A program made the position numbers and the translations under genes. The notes beneath the pieces are model-generated. The model saw only the letters and a program-made list of their open reading frames with translations, was not told where the DNA came from and did no database searches. Shown here in pieces: positions 47,201-59,000 of a stretch of DNA of 64,000 nucleotides; positions within the stretch are counted from its first letter, which is position 1, and each line of letters opens with the position of its first letter. The stretch lies in assembly GCF_036669915.1 (NCBI RefSeq), contig NC_089325.1, positions 11,739,231-11,803,230 of the forward strand, read 5' to 3'. This DNA is from Pocillopora verrucosa. Taxonomy: Eukaryota > Cnidaria > Anthozoa > Scleractinia > Pocilloporidae.

Positions 47201-48583
47201 CAAAATTGTGTTTTAGGATTTTGCACTCTTGCTAAAAGAGGCCATCTAAAGTCGCTTTTGGCTTAGGCAAGTAACACGTGTTCCGTGCTAACCCACGTGT
47301 GAATCTTTTGTGCAAATAAATCGACTGCCATGGAGGAAAAGTGCTCGCGGCAAAGAAATGAAAAGCGCTTGATGCACATCAAGGAAGTAGAGTTTTCGGG
47401 TCCAATTACGTCAAAGAAGTAAAATACAACTGTAATGTAATTTAATTGAACGTATTTAATTTTCTACCGCAGATTATTTCTTCTGCAAAAGTGACATCAC
47501 TTGGCAAATCTTCTGTCAAAATGATAGCTTTACCTCGGAATTCCTTTCAGGAGAGGAACCTTGTCTGATCTTTTCTCATTGCCTTGTTGCATTTAAATAA
47601 TTTCTTTCCTTCTTTTTTGTTATCATTTTTTTTGTTTAGGCATTATTCTAACATGGAATTAATTAATTGTCGGACGAAATGATAAGTCGCGTTTGCTTCC
47701 TTGAAAACAAACTGCAGAAGAAGAAGAGTTTTAATCTTATTTCACCGAGGTAGATAGATTCAAACGAAGTCGACCTTAGGGTGAAAGATGGAAAAGATTG
47801 AGAGTGAAAGATAGATGGGTGAAGGATACATTTCCATCGACGCTCTCGTAAAATTTTACAAAAAATGTTTCAGGGCGTGACATCACTTTGACCGTAACTT
47901 TGTAGGAAGATTGGGCAAGTTTGATTCGCGTTTGTGAATGAATTTTACCTCATATATGGATACGTAGGCGAGGAGACCGCGAGAATTTTTTTACAGCATA
48001 CTTAATTAATTTGTATTACACTTCCATCATCAAATGGAGGAGTTTACTGGTTGTAATTGCTCAGCTGGTGTCTACAATAAATAATACGCGTGACAGCACA
48101 CGTGGGTCGGCTTTCAATAGATTTATGAAAGAGCCCGTCGACAAAGCTTTTGCAAGTTTTATTCACTCAACAAATGTCCCTGTCTGACTCACCCAGTCAG
48201 AGAATACACTCTCCTCCCTTCAAAATATACGTTAAAAAATCACAAGTTTTCCCCACCTTGTGTAAAGTATTTATGAGGTTCTGATAGTTAAATAGATAAA
48301 GAAAACATCTTCACTGAGACTAAAGCATTGCTAGGTAACGATATGATAGCGTCCTCTGCATGGTCGAGTATGAAAAAATTGAGCTACATTGTTTTCTGTG
48401 GATCGGCTGACAACTGAGTGTCATTAATTTGCTAAGAGGTTAGAAAACAACAGAACAGAATTAACTTCTACAGTAACTTGTTATCACAAGTACGATATAG
48501 TTTTATTGAGCTGTCAAGGGCAGTTGTCATTGGAAGCTTTTCAATCCGCAGCACAGCTAAAATCTTAGTTTCTCATCGCAAAA
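44295..48583. other. Intergenic region ATP8A to SAM-retropepsin gene
   Basis: 4.3 kb without any supportable exon, RNA gene or recognised element. The first part is likely the ATP8A 3' untranslated region. Sense AATAAA occurs near 45502 and 46312. Short ORFs here have no domain similarity or splice context. Promoter sequence for the 48584 gene is expected near the right end. Confidence 0.5.
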
Positions 48584-51500
48584 ATGTCTTTGGAGGGTAG
48601 TATGAGGCATTATTTGGAGTCAGTCGGACTGCGAGAGATTTGCCTTCAATTGGAGGGTCACGGATTTAACCAACTTAGTGATATCTTGAGTATGGATGAC
48701 GAAGATCTTGCTGCTGTAATTCCTGACGACGAATCAAGGAAGAAGTTTAAGACAACACTCCATCAAGGTAATTAAATTGCTTATCAGTTAATATCAAGGC
48801 CAATAAGAGTAAAGTCAGTCTGGAATGGCGATTAAAAAAAGGATAAATGCCCAACACTTTGTCTTAAGAAAAACAAAGAGACTCTTAACTAGAAAGAGAT
48901 AAATCTTTAAAAAGGGCTTTATGAATGAACAGACACAAACGGAGGAAAGCTGTCATCGATAACATTCCTCATTGGTCCGAAGTACGCAGTAACCCACTGA
49001 AAAGTGTTGTGAGGTGCCAGGTCTCTTTCTAGTTTCTCTCGTATCCTATTTCCTTCAAGTACTGGAAAACTTAAGCAAAATGGGATAATAGTTGGCCCGC
49101 TAAGTGTATTTTCAAAAGCGCGTGGTACCTTTTCTTTCATGCAAATATTGACTCGCGGATGAATAGGAGACGAGTCACGTGATCAACGAGCTTAAGATAT
49201 AACTTAAGCAAAAGTTTCAACACGAGCCGGGAGATAAAAACTCATTAATTATAGACGAATACATCGAGTGTGCTTAATGAAACTCGGTCGCCATGGAGCA
49301 TTTGTAATTTTTAAAACTCTTGGCGATTAACTAAGAAATAAACTGATCGATATTCATTCGAGTACAGGGCGTTCATTAACTGAAAGAAAATTTCGCGACG
49401 CGCTGAGGCGTAAAACACGTGTTGGTGAACAATGGTTTTTATCGAGACATCACGAATGTCAAAACAATATAAACAGGTTATAACTTATGCAATTGATTTT
49501 ACTACATTCAAAAGTCCTTCGTTTTGCTAATGGATCGTTAGAAAAAAAAAGCTAACAAGCCTTGTACAACTTTATCACAATGCGACACAATGAAATGAGC
49601 AGCAAATTCATGATAGCCAGCATGTTGGTTTTCCAATTATTTCATCTTTGAAAACTATTTTTGATAAGTGCCTCTATTTTACATCAAAAATCTGATGTCC
49701 TTTACGACTGTTTCGTTGGATCTAAAGGAACAAATTTCAAATCAACAGAATATATGTTTTTGAAGGAAAACCATCGAAATTCTGTAATAAAGCATGGCAT
49801 CTTAACTTAGCAGCCAAGACTCTGATAGCTACAAAAATGATCAATAGAGTTGACAGGCGCCAATCAACAAAAATTCAGGTATCATCGGGCGTCGTGAAAA
49901 TGTATAGAAGCGAGAAGGGAGAATTAAAAATCAGATCATGGGAGTTTAAGGGTGAACTCTTTGCAATCCCTTGTCCCGCATGTTTTGTTTTTTTCTAATT
50001 TGATAACATTTTTTCTTCAACGAAAATCGAAGCCAAGACAGTAGCATAGCTCCTTCAACACTACCAGCAGTGATTGATATACAATTTCTCTGTACATATT
50101 TAATACCATATTTAGCAAAATAGTCGCGAGAATGAATGATAACATCAAATTAGTGATATGATCTTGGTAAACAATACCAGATTCGCTGCTCCAGAGAGCA
50201 ATGATAAGGTATGAAATTCTAAAAGAATCAGCTCTCATATATCGGCAGTGGAAGGGGTGCGATAAAAAGAGAACTATCATTTGAAAAATTAAATAAGATG
50301 TTTTCTTTCAGACGCGAGACTTATGAAAATTTGGCTGGACTCTCTGGGCCTTGGTCAGTATTATGAGCAGTTCCAGGCCTCTGGATTGACAAGTTTGGCC
50401 CGATGCTCTGGTCTGAGCCTGCGGTCTCTGGACGGCGTAAATTTTAACCTCCCAGGACACAAAAAGAGGGTTTTTAGGGAAGGTAATATCAACTATTTAG
50501 AAAATGATTCAAGAAATTTTAAAATGTTAACAGGTTTAGCTCCTATGAGTGACCAGGACATAATTTCTTCTAACAATAACGATGCAATGTCCAGCAGACA
50601 ATAGGTGATGTAACAAAGAAATATATCAATTTGGGGAGGTATAAGTTGATCCGATACCAAATTCTCCCAACTGAAGCGATAAGACTTGTGTGGCAGACAG
50701 TAATGAGAATGAGAAACAGATCTTAGTGTGAAAACATACACCGTCATGTATCCACCGATGTGCACTCGATTGAAAAAGCGTTGACACCTAAAAGCGTAAG
50801 CAGTGAATGGTGAGATCAAATGGCCTTATGGGTACACTCACGTGTGTACATGATAACCACAACAGTTGCTCAGTTGGTTGCACGTGATAAACGATTTTCC
50901 TGAAAGAAAAGAATTCTCATAAACAAAGATTTTCCTCCAAAAAGTAAAGAGCTGATAACTTAAATGCGTGAAGATTTCCCATGTAGCCTCAGGGTCTCAT
51001 CGTTCATGATTCATGCTTCTAAGGTGTCAACGATTTTGCAATCGAGTGTTTACTCATTTGAAAAACTCTTTTCTATAGCCGCCAGAAGAGAATCCCTCTA
51101 CAGCCTGCAAAAGTTATTAGCTATCACAATTATAAAGTTGAAGTTTGTGGTAACCAAAATGTGAATACAGGTCTGGTCTACTTAAAACTTATGGCAGATT
51201 CTTTTCAGCTCAGAGCCTGCTGGGTTACGGAACAGTAATGGCAGAGGGAGCCTGGGAAGAGCATGAGCAGTTGAGGGGTGGAAGGTTAGTAGAGCACGTA
51301 CAGAGCTTATATAACGTGAGAAGTTTATCTCTTAGAGTACCCCCTGGAAAGTGGTCTTTTTTATCTGTGATTTGGAGCGTCAACGTATTGATATTTTGCC
51401 CCGGTAGGAGCTCCAGTTAACGGGGGAAGGAAACGAAAACAGATCAGATCGAGAGAAGGGAAAAAAAGAGAGAAAAAAAAAAACGGGCGGAAGAAACTTC

Positions 51501-52389
51501 GTCCTCATGCCGTGTGGGTTACGAGTAGGTATCTTAACTTCCCTTACAGGTTCGGTAAATTTCTTTGTCTCACAGCTGACATTTTTGCCCGTGATCCGCA
51601 AGATAAGCGGGATAACCCGAATGAAGGCGCTGCTGCTGTCCCACACCGGAGGGTGAAGTTTATGGTGGATTCTGGAAGTGACATTGTCACACTAGATGAC
51701 GACATCATCAAGGAATTGCAGCTGCCTGTTAAGGGTTGTGCAAAGCAGGAAGTACCAGGAGGACAGATACAGGAAAAGCCTTTATACAGCGCCTGTCTTG
51801 GAATTGGCGGGAAAATGCTGAACGTCGAGGTAAAAGATGAGTGTTCGTTTAGCTGAGGGACTTAAACTAAATTTAACTATTGATAAACATGTTACACGTC
51901 TTTTCACGGGTCTGAGACAAAGAAAAAAGTTGATTTCGTAGAGAAGAATAAAACACAAAACCTGCTCTCCGATGCTCTACCACTAAGCTTCTAGAAATTC
52001 TATGATGAAATGAGAGATCACTAGGTTCGTATGTGTTATGTTTTCTTTCTTCTTTCTCGTCCCTTGACTCTGTCGACATTTTTAATCCTGGCAGAATGTA
52101 GGACGTGCGTTTCGTATGAAATATGATCACCTCAGTTGATCTCTCTCGCTCCCTTATCCCAAAGTCTGTTTTCGCGGTACTTTGGGGTTAGAGTATCAAA
52201 GAGTTCCTTCTTTCTCCTAGTAATACGTTTCCCCATTTATGGAAAATTTTCTGGTGTGGTTATTTTCAGGTACTTCCAGACAATGTTAGCACTTTGGGAA
52301 CTCCAGTGCTCTGGGAATTCCGTCATCGCATCGATGGAGAAAAACATTTGTGGCTCTCCAAAGCTGACGAGTTTGGCATCAAATCATAA
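48584..52389 (+). CDS. Two SAM domains fused to a retropepsin-like aspartic protease domain
   Basis: Five exons: 48584-48767, 50312-50482, 51209-51284, 51550-51829, 52270-52389 (831 nt, 276 aa), with GT/AG and phase agreeing at each junction. Residues about 5-60 form one SAM domain (YLESVGL...ICLQLEGHGFNQLSDILSM...DL). Residues 62-118, encoded by exon 2 alone, form a second SAM domain (IWLDSLGLGQYYEQFQASGL, then LRSLDGVNF and LPGHKKRV). SAM domains usually mediate protein or RNA binding. After a short linker, exons 4-5 encode a clan-AA retropepsin fold: VKFMVDSGSDIVTL with catalytic D184, a flap region (VPGGQIQEKPLYSACLGIGG) and LGTPVLWEF (246-254). One DSG motif implies a dimeric protease, as in DDI1 and ASPRV1 (family knowledge). 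No signal peptide or membrane segment is visible. I do not recognise a named orthologue. Confidence 0.87.
50525..50740. mobile_element. MITE, AACCCTTT family (second subfamily, worn ends), intron 2 of SAM-retropepsin gene
   Basis: GCTCCTATGAGTGACCAGGA, GATGCAATGTC, TTGATCCGATACCAAATTCTC and AGTAATGAGAATGAG parallel 17034-17236. The terminal AACCCTTT is eroded. Confidence 0.55.
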
Positions 52390-53020
52390 AGGGTTCAGCA
52401 CTCTTGTCATTTAGCTTTCCATCTCTTTATATTCTTAGGCTTTGAAAAAGTTTTTTTTTACCTTACATCTGTTATTAAGACAGTCTAGCATGCTTCCAAA
52501 ATATAGTTGTATGACTATAAATGAGGCTCATGGAACGTGAATTCCTGCGATGTTTTAAAACTGACATAGCTGTAGTATAGTACTTATTATTTACTGTTGT
52601 CAGTGTCTTTCATACGTTCGTATAGACTTGAAATATACTTATTTTCTTGCAAGTCTGGTGCCTCGACTTCGAAAATGAGATCTGTAGAGTCCCAAAGAGA
52701 GTGTGATGACTACTACCCCTCCCACTTACCCACCCACCCCACCCTGTGCACAACCACCAATGAGAGGACCCTTGTAACAATTTGATTATAGATTGTTTTT
52801 ATTTCTGTAATTAAACATTTTCGAATTCTTTTTACTTCTACGCCTTTTATGGGATCCTCCACCTCCAAGAACTGCAGAATTAATCTTCTGGATCTATGAT
52901 TAAAATGACAGAATTAGAACATGAAGTGAACACAGAAAGTAAAGTCGCGCCAAAGTTTGCAGGGCTTCTTCGACATGGAATGAACGTTTCAGAAAAAAAA
53001 AAAAACTTGCCTTAAATCAT
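52390..53020. other. Convergent 3' intergenic region
   Basis: 631 bp separate the stop codons of two genes reading toward each other. No gene was found. Candidate polyadenylation signals for both strands lie within 20 bp of each other (next entry). Confidence 0.6.
52798..52815. terminator. Facing polyadenylation signals
   Basis: AATAAA on the minus strand (plus TTTATT at 52798-52803) would serve the EGF/Sushi gene. ATTAAA on the plus strand (52810-52815) would serve the SAM-retropepsin gene. If both are used, the two transcripts overlap at their 3' ends. Confidence 0.4.
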
Positions 53021-56000
53021 CTAAGCACCAGAGCCTTCGTTACTATTAATAACTGCTTTAACAGTGAGTTTCGACAGTCCCATATCAGTGCCATGGGTGT
53101 TAGTGGCGGTACACTCGTAGGACCCTGTGTTTTCGACTGTGGCTCCTGTAATTGTCAGACGTGAACCAATGACAGTTCCATCAGCATCTTTCAAGCTTCC
53201 TTGCGACATCTTCCCAAGGAATGCCGCTGAAAATAAAAAAAAAACTATTTTTAAATCTTTTGAAATTGAGGATTTCTTTATCAAGCCTATTTGCCCTAAC
53301 TTACATTTTCTATGTTTATAATTCATTTATGAGCGCCTCCCTTTTTTGCCAATTGTAACCTTTCTGCTATCGACTTAGTACTCACGAGGAACAGCGAAAA
53401 GTCGAAAATGATTTTTTCAATTCTCTCAGAATAAGGTGGAAAGTAGAAAGCCTTAAAAAATATTGAGAGGTAGAGCATTAAGTATAAACACAACCAAACC
53501 CCGTTACGAGATCGTTTCAGGGCGCGTAACCAGGATTTCTACAGTTGCATATACCGTAGTACATGTCATCCCTCAGCATGCTTCTCTGGATGTTTGAATA
53601 CAACCTCCATACATTAGTTCCCGGGAGCTTCTAAAATTATAGGGTCCAAAATCAAATAGACAGTACGGTCAAAAGAATCTCCCGATACTAATGGGACGAA
53701 AAATTCGAATACCAAACTTGTGAAAGTTCAAGGATTGAACTTTCAATCAACGTATCAAGCCTGAATTAGATCCGAATGATAACTTATTTATATCAAAAAC
53801 AGTTAACTAACGGTCAGTGCATCCTCCGATTTTTCCCTGTCCCTCTGCTTCAGAACGGACGCAAAATCCTAGAAAACAAGATCTGTTACTTACGAGGAAT
53901 GTCCCGCAAGAATTTCCATGTGAATATGGGCGTTGGCTTTTCGCGTGCAAAACAGTCGAGTGAAATGGTTTCCTTTTCATCTATGGTAACCTCTTGCTGA
54001 GCCAAAGAGACTTTTGGTTTCGCTGCAGACGAAAACAAAATATGATCACTGACAAGTAGAGTAACGTGAGCGTTATACCTTACCATGGGATATCTTACAC
54101 TGCAAAATGAAGAGCGACTGTCAATTTAATACTACGTAGAACCGTAGTCCAGTCCATGGTTATGAATTCCCAACCTACTTTCAGCTCACGCTCTGGAGCA
54201 CCAGCTCAGATTAGCATCAGAAAACTTCGAGATGTCGCGGGTTCAGGAACATGGTAAACGATTGTGCTGGTAAAACTTGCAAAAGGATGAAAGAGTAATG
54301 ATTACATTTCATGGCATAGTTGTTACTCCAGGAATGAAATCTCTCTATAAGGGTGTGTATCTCTCCCAGAAATTTAAATACACGATCATTCAGCGAGTAC
54401 GTACGTACTCCGTACGACCTTGACTTTTCTTACCGGCCAGGAACAATACGGCATTTGCAGGCAAAAATAAACAAACCTCCACAATCATTAAGCGAACTTG
54501 AGCCTGCTGCGACAGTGCTGGCTCCGTTCGGACACGCGATACAATCTGTCTGCTGAGGTTTGTCCTGATATGTGTCACGTGGACAATCCAGACAATTCGG
54601 TCCCAGGCCATCAGAGGAGAACCTTCCAGGGGGACATAAGTCTAGAACGAAATAAACATTTGGTGTATATAAGCGTCACATCAGGCCTCAAATTCCTTGG
54701 TTGATAATCAACGTTGTTGGTAACTAGACCCATCGTAAAACTTATTTTTTATCGCATTTTATTGGCCGATCGCTCTATGGACTTCACAACACACAAAGGC
54801 CAGTTAAATGCTTAAATCATATCATATCTCATATTTCTCCCGATTAAAAGATCTTTAAGGGAAGAAAATATTCTTGTTCGGTTGTACAAGTCAGATTGAA
54901 ATGTAATGATACCTTCTTTTGAAATTGCTAACCAGTTGCATACTATCCGAGAAAGGGTGGGATTGCATTTTGTCAAGGAGATTGTAAGGTAGAAATTGTC
55001 CACGTTACTTTGCATTTTAAATATCTTAGTATGTTATTGAAATGAGGCCGTGGAGGGTAGGGGAGCGGGGGAACTGCACACGTGGGACCACGTACGGAAC
55101 CATAACAACATTGTACTAAAATGGCACACTCTTGGGGAAATTGAAGAGCGGCGCGGTTTTTTTTTCCCAGGATCAGTACGTAAGTACAAGGGTTTATCTT
55201 AAAACTTTCATTACAGGCCGTTCTATAAGAGGGGCTGAGAAGGGTCTTTGTGCGCCATAGCTCTATCCTTGCAGACTTATCAAAACTCAGCCGCAAGCTC
55301 TTCTATTTCGACCCCGAAAATGCAGTTTGTACAGGTTGCACTGCATGTATGTCGATATGAGTGCTAGGCGCTCGTTTGCCACAGTTATTAGTTTAGGCGA
55401 GCTAAATAGTGGTTTGACTGGATGAAGGGTCGTAAAGTTCTTAACTTTTCTAATTAATATATACTATTGCCCCGAGCTCACAAATGAATTCGTGACATGG
55501 GCAAACTTCATTCAGCTATGTCAGAAAAATAGATCGTAAAAATGTAACTAAAAACGTTGAAACTACCAATCCTCAGTCCTTTTTCTGTATGTTCCTACCT
55601 CTTTGGTGTCTTTGTTGTCTATTACCTTTGCTAACTCAAAATATCACAACGTGACTTTTATAAATACAGAAAGCAAACTATTTTTTTTCTCATATTCTGT
55701 TATTCTTGGCGCATGCGTATTAAATGCCTATATGTACAACTAAAACAACTCACTTCGGCATTCAACAGCGGAACTTGCTCCCGGTAACGAGGAAGTACCC
55801 GCGGGACACTTAAGCGTGCACTGTGTTTGTCCTTGCTGGTCATTGTAAGTTCCAGCGGGACATGGACTGCAATCAGTATTCGAGGATTGGTACATGCCAG
55901 CAGGACACTTACCTGTAGAAAGGTTTTAAAAAAGGAAGAGATAGCTTGAACTATCAAACCAAATCTATATAACCTCCGGTACACTGTTTTCAATGCCTTG

Positions 56001-59000
56001 AAGTCAAACCTTGAATGACTATAAAGTCTCACTTCTGAGCTCGTATTGAAATGGCTTTCCTTCCTATTAATCATTTTCTTTACCATTCTACCCACATTAT
56101 CTCGTGACCCTTTTCCAAAAGTACGGCTCATTGTTTATTAAATCTGTGGGCGCTTTTTGTCAAGCAACTACACCTCTTTGCAAAAACTGTGTTCTAGTCC
56201 TCTAAGTTTTATTAGTTTTTAGTAACATCATCCCTTCTTCTGTCAATGGCTCTAACCCTTCGTAGGAATCAAAAGCAATTTGAAAAAGTGACCGCAATTT
56301 ACACTTCACTTCTGTCTGCCCTTCGATCGAAAATAGACATCGATTTTTGAAAAATAAAATAAAAACCTAAATTGGAACCATGAGTATCATGGAATGTTTT
56401 TATCTTAAAAATTCCCATTCAAAAGTACTCTATATCCTTTAAAATAATTGAAAGCCTAATCATGTAAATAGTCAACCTGGGTTGGAGTAAGATGTTTTCA
56501 TACCCAATCTCATCCACAGAAAGCTTTTCACGCAACTGTAAGCCAAATCACTTTTGTAAACTCACCACAATGCAATTCCTGTTTAAAAAAGACGATTACT
56601 GTCATTTCGATTCGACCTTCTTCGCACGTCGTGTTCGGGTCTTTTTTGGAGGACACTGCAAATAGTATGTCTGACTTAGTAGAATTCTGACATTAAATTT
56701 TGATAATGCGCAGAAAATTTACTTCCCTCCCACCACTACTGCGCAAAACTTCCGACATAGTTGACTTTTGTCTTACCTCAAGCTTTCCACTTACATTTTT
56801 CTTATTTAATTTTGTGTATTTTTATGTATTTATTATAGTTTAATTGATAATCTAACTGGACATCAAAGAAAAAAAAGAAAAAGCAATATTGAACCCAAAT
56901 AAATGACAGACTACTTGCCCAAATAATTAAATAAGAAGAAAAACAGCGAAGCAATGGATTTTTTCTACTTGTAGTGCACTTTATATCATTAAAGAAAAAC
57001 TGATCTTCTTGCCGCTCTTTGCTTCGAAGTTAATGTCTACAGACAAGCGATTCCAGGTCTCAAGGACCCTGTTAAACTAGTTTTCGTTCTCATTTGGGAG
57101 TACTGTCTTCCTCCCCCTCCTCGCTTTGTGCTCCTTCTCCTCGTTCTCTACTCTTCCTTTCCCTGTTTCCGCCCTCCTCCTCGTCCTCGTCGCTCTTTCC
57201 ATGTCATAGTCCTTATTCTGTCTCCCTCCTTCTCGTTCTGTCGTCGTTCTCGTACTTGTCCTAATCCACGTCTTTTCCCCTTTCCCCCGTCCTCCTCCTC
57301 CTCGTTCTGTCCTTGTCATCGCTCTTATCCTCGTCTTCATCCTCATTTTTACTCTGTCCCTGTCCTCCTCATTCTGTCATCGCCCATGTTGTGTCCTCCT
57401 CTTCCTCTCCCTCGATCTCCTCCTTATCCTCTTTATTTACCTGTCTCCCTCATCCTCCTCGTCGTTCTGGATCTCGTCCTTGTCCTCCTCCTCGTCCTCG
57501 TCCCCATCTTCCTTCTCGTCGTTCTCGATCTCGTCCTTGTCCTCCTCTCCCTCTTCCTCCTCGTCGCTCTCGATCTCGTCCTTATCCTCCTCTTCCTCTT
57601 CCTCCTCTCCCCATCTTCCTTCTCGTGGTTCTCGATCTCGTCCTTGTCCTCCTCCTCCTTCTCGTCGTTCTTGATCTCGTCGTCCTCGTCGTCGTCGTCG
57701 TCCTCCTCCTCCTCCTCCTCCTCCTCCTCCTTCTCTTGGTCCCCGTCTTCCTTCTTGTCGTTCTCGATCTCGTCCTCGTCTTTGTCTTCCTCCTCGTCTT
57801 TCTCGATCTCGTCTTCGTCCTCCTCCTCCTCCTGGTCCCCGTCTTCCTTCTCGTCGTTCTCGATCTCGTCTTCGTCATTTTTCTGTCCTCCTCCTCCTTC
57901 CCCTCCTCATCCCCGTCCTCCCTCTCGTCCTCGTCCTCCTCCTTCTGTCCTCGACCTCTTCCTCCTCCATCCCCTCCTCGTCACCATCATTTTCCTTGTC
58001 CTCCAAACTCTGTTTTTTTTTTTTCCTCCTCCTCTTCCTCATCCTCGTTTTCGTTTTCTTTGTCGTCCGCTACCTACTCTCGTTAGCAACAAATAAAAGA
58101 AAAACATCGAATACTTGTCTTACCGACACAATCCGGAATTGTGTTAGAAGGACTCCAGACTCCATTTTTGCATTGCCAAAAATAAACGTTAGGTGGTGGC
58201 TTGTACAGATTACTTCCACTGGGGCACTGAACGGTGCAGAATGAAGATGCACTGCTGACCTTGTTACATGATTTGGTGCCACCAACAGGGCCATCAGGGT
58301 CGTGGCAAGACGGTCCTAGAGATTTAAATATGTTGTTATGGTACTTTTCATTGCAAGAGACCGCTTAGTGATTTGGCTCATGATTAACAAAAAACTTTGA
58401 CAGTCGATTGATCTGGAATTCACGTACATGACTTTCATATATAATCATTCAGTCGAACTCGGACGCTCTACGTGTAACTTATGCTATAGCTTTCATTTCC
58501 CTTTATAAACTCTTGAGAAAGGAGCCTACGTTTTCCCATCTTCGATAATTTTTGAACGCACCTTCGGGCTTTCTATTTAGTACGATTAGGTTTTTCATTA
58601 TTTCTGCGCGAATATTACGTGCACGGTACAGGAAGAAAAATAGGAACCTTTCGTAGCTGTCCTATCTCTCCTTCAGGATTAGCCTCTTCCGTGCAGCTCG
58701 AGCTACAACAACATTTGTGCGGTTGAGGGAGAGATACATATTAATGAACGGTTAGGTTAGTTTCCATGTGAAATGGTAAAATTTCTTTCCCAAGAACAGA
58801 ACTTCGTGACCTTCCTCATTATTCAGGTCGTCCCTAAAAAAAATTCAGAACAAATCAGGCAGAACTTACGTTTGAGTGTCACGGTAAACTCGCATTTTGC
58901 GCTTTTTCCTGCTGCATCGAACGCTCTGTATTCAACTTTAGTTGGAACAAACTGGAAAACATCGCCACTTTTGTATTGGTTCTCCACATTTGTAACTCCG

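Noticed and set aside
51550..52389. Retropepsin domain as part of an inserted retroelement
   Set aside because: No reverse transcriptase, integrase or LTR sequence was seen nearby, and the domain is spliced in frame to SAM exons, so a host gene is the better reading.
57128..58096. 322- and 257-codon plus-strand ORFs and a 98-codon Arg/Thr-rich minus ORF
   Set aside because: All are translations of the polypyrimidine tract. The open frames result from near-absence of A and stop codons, and no domain or splice context supports them.
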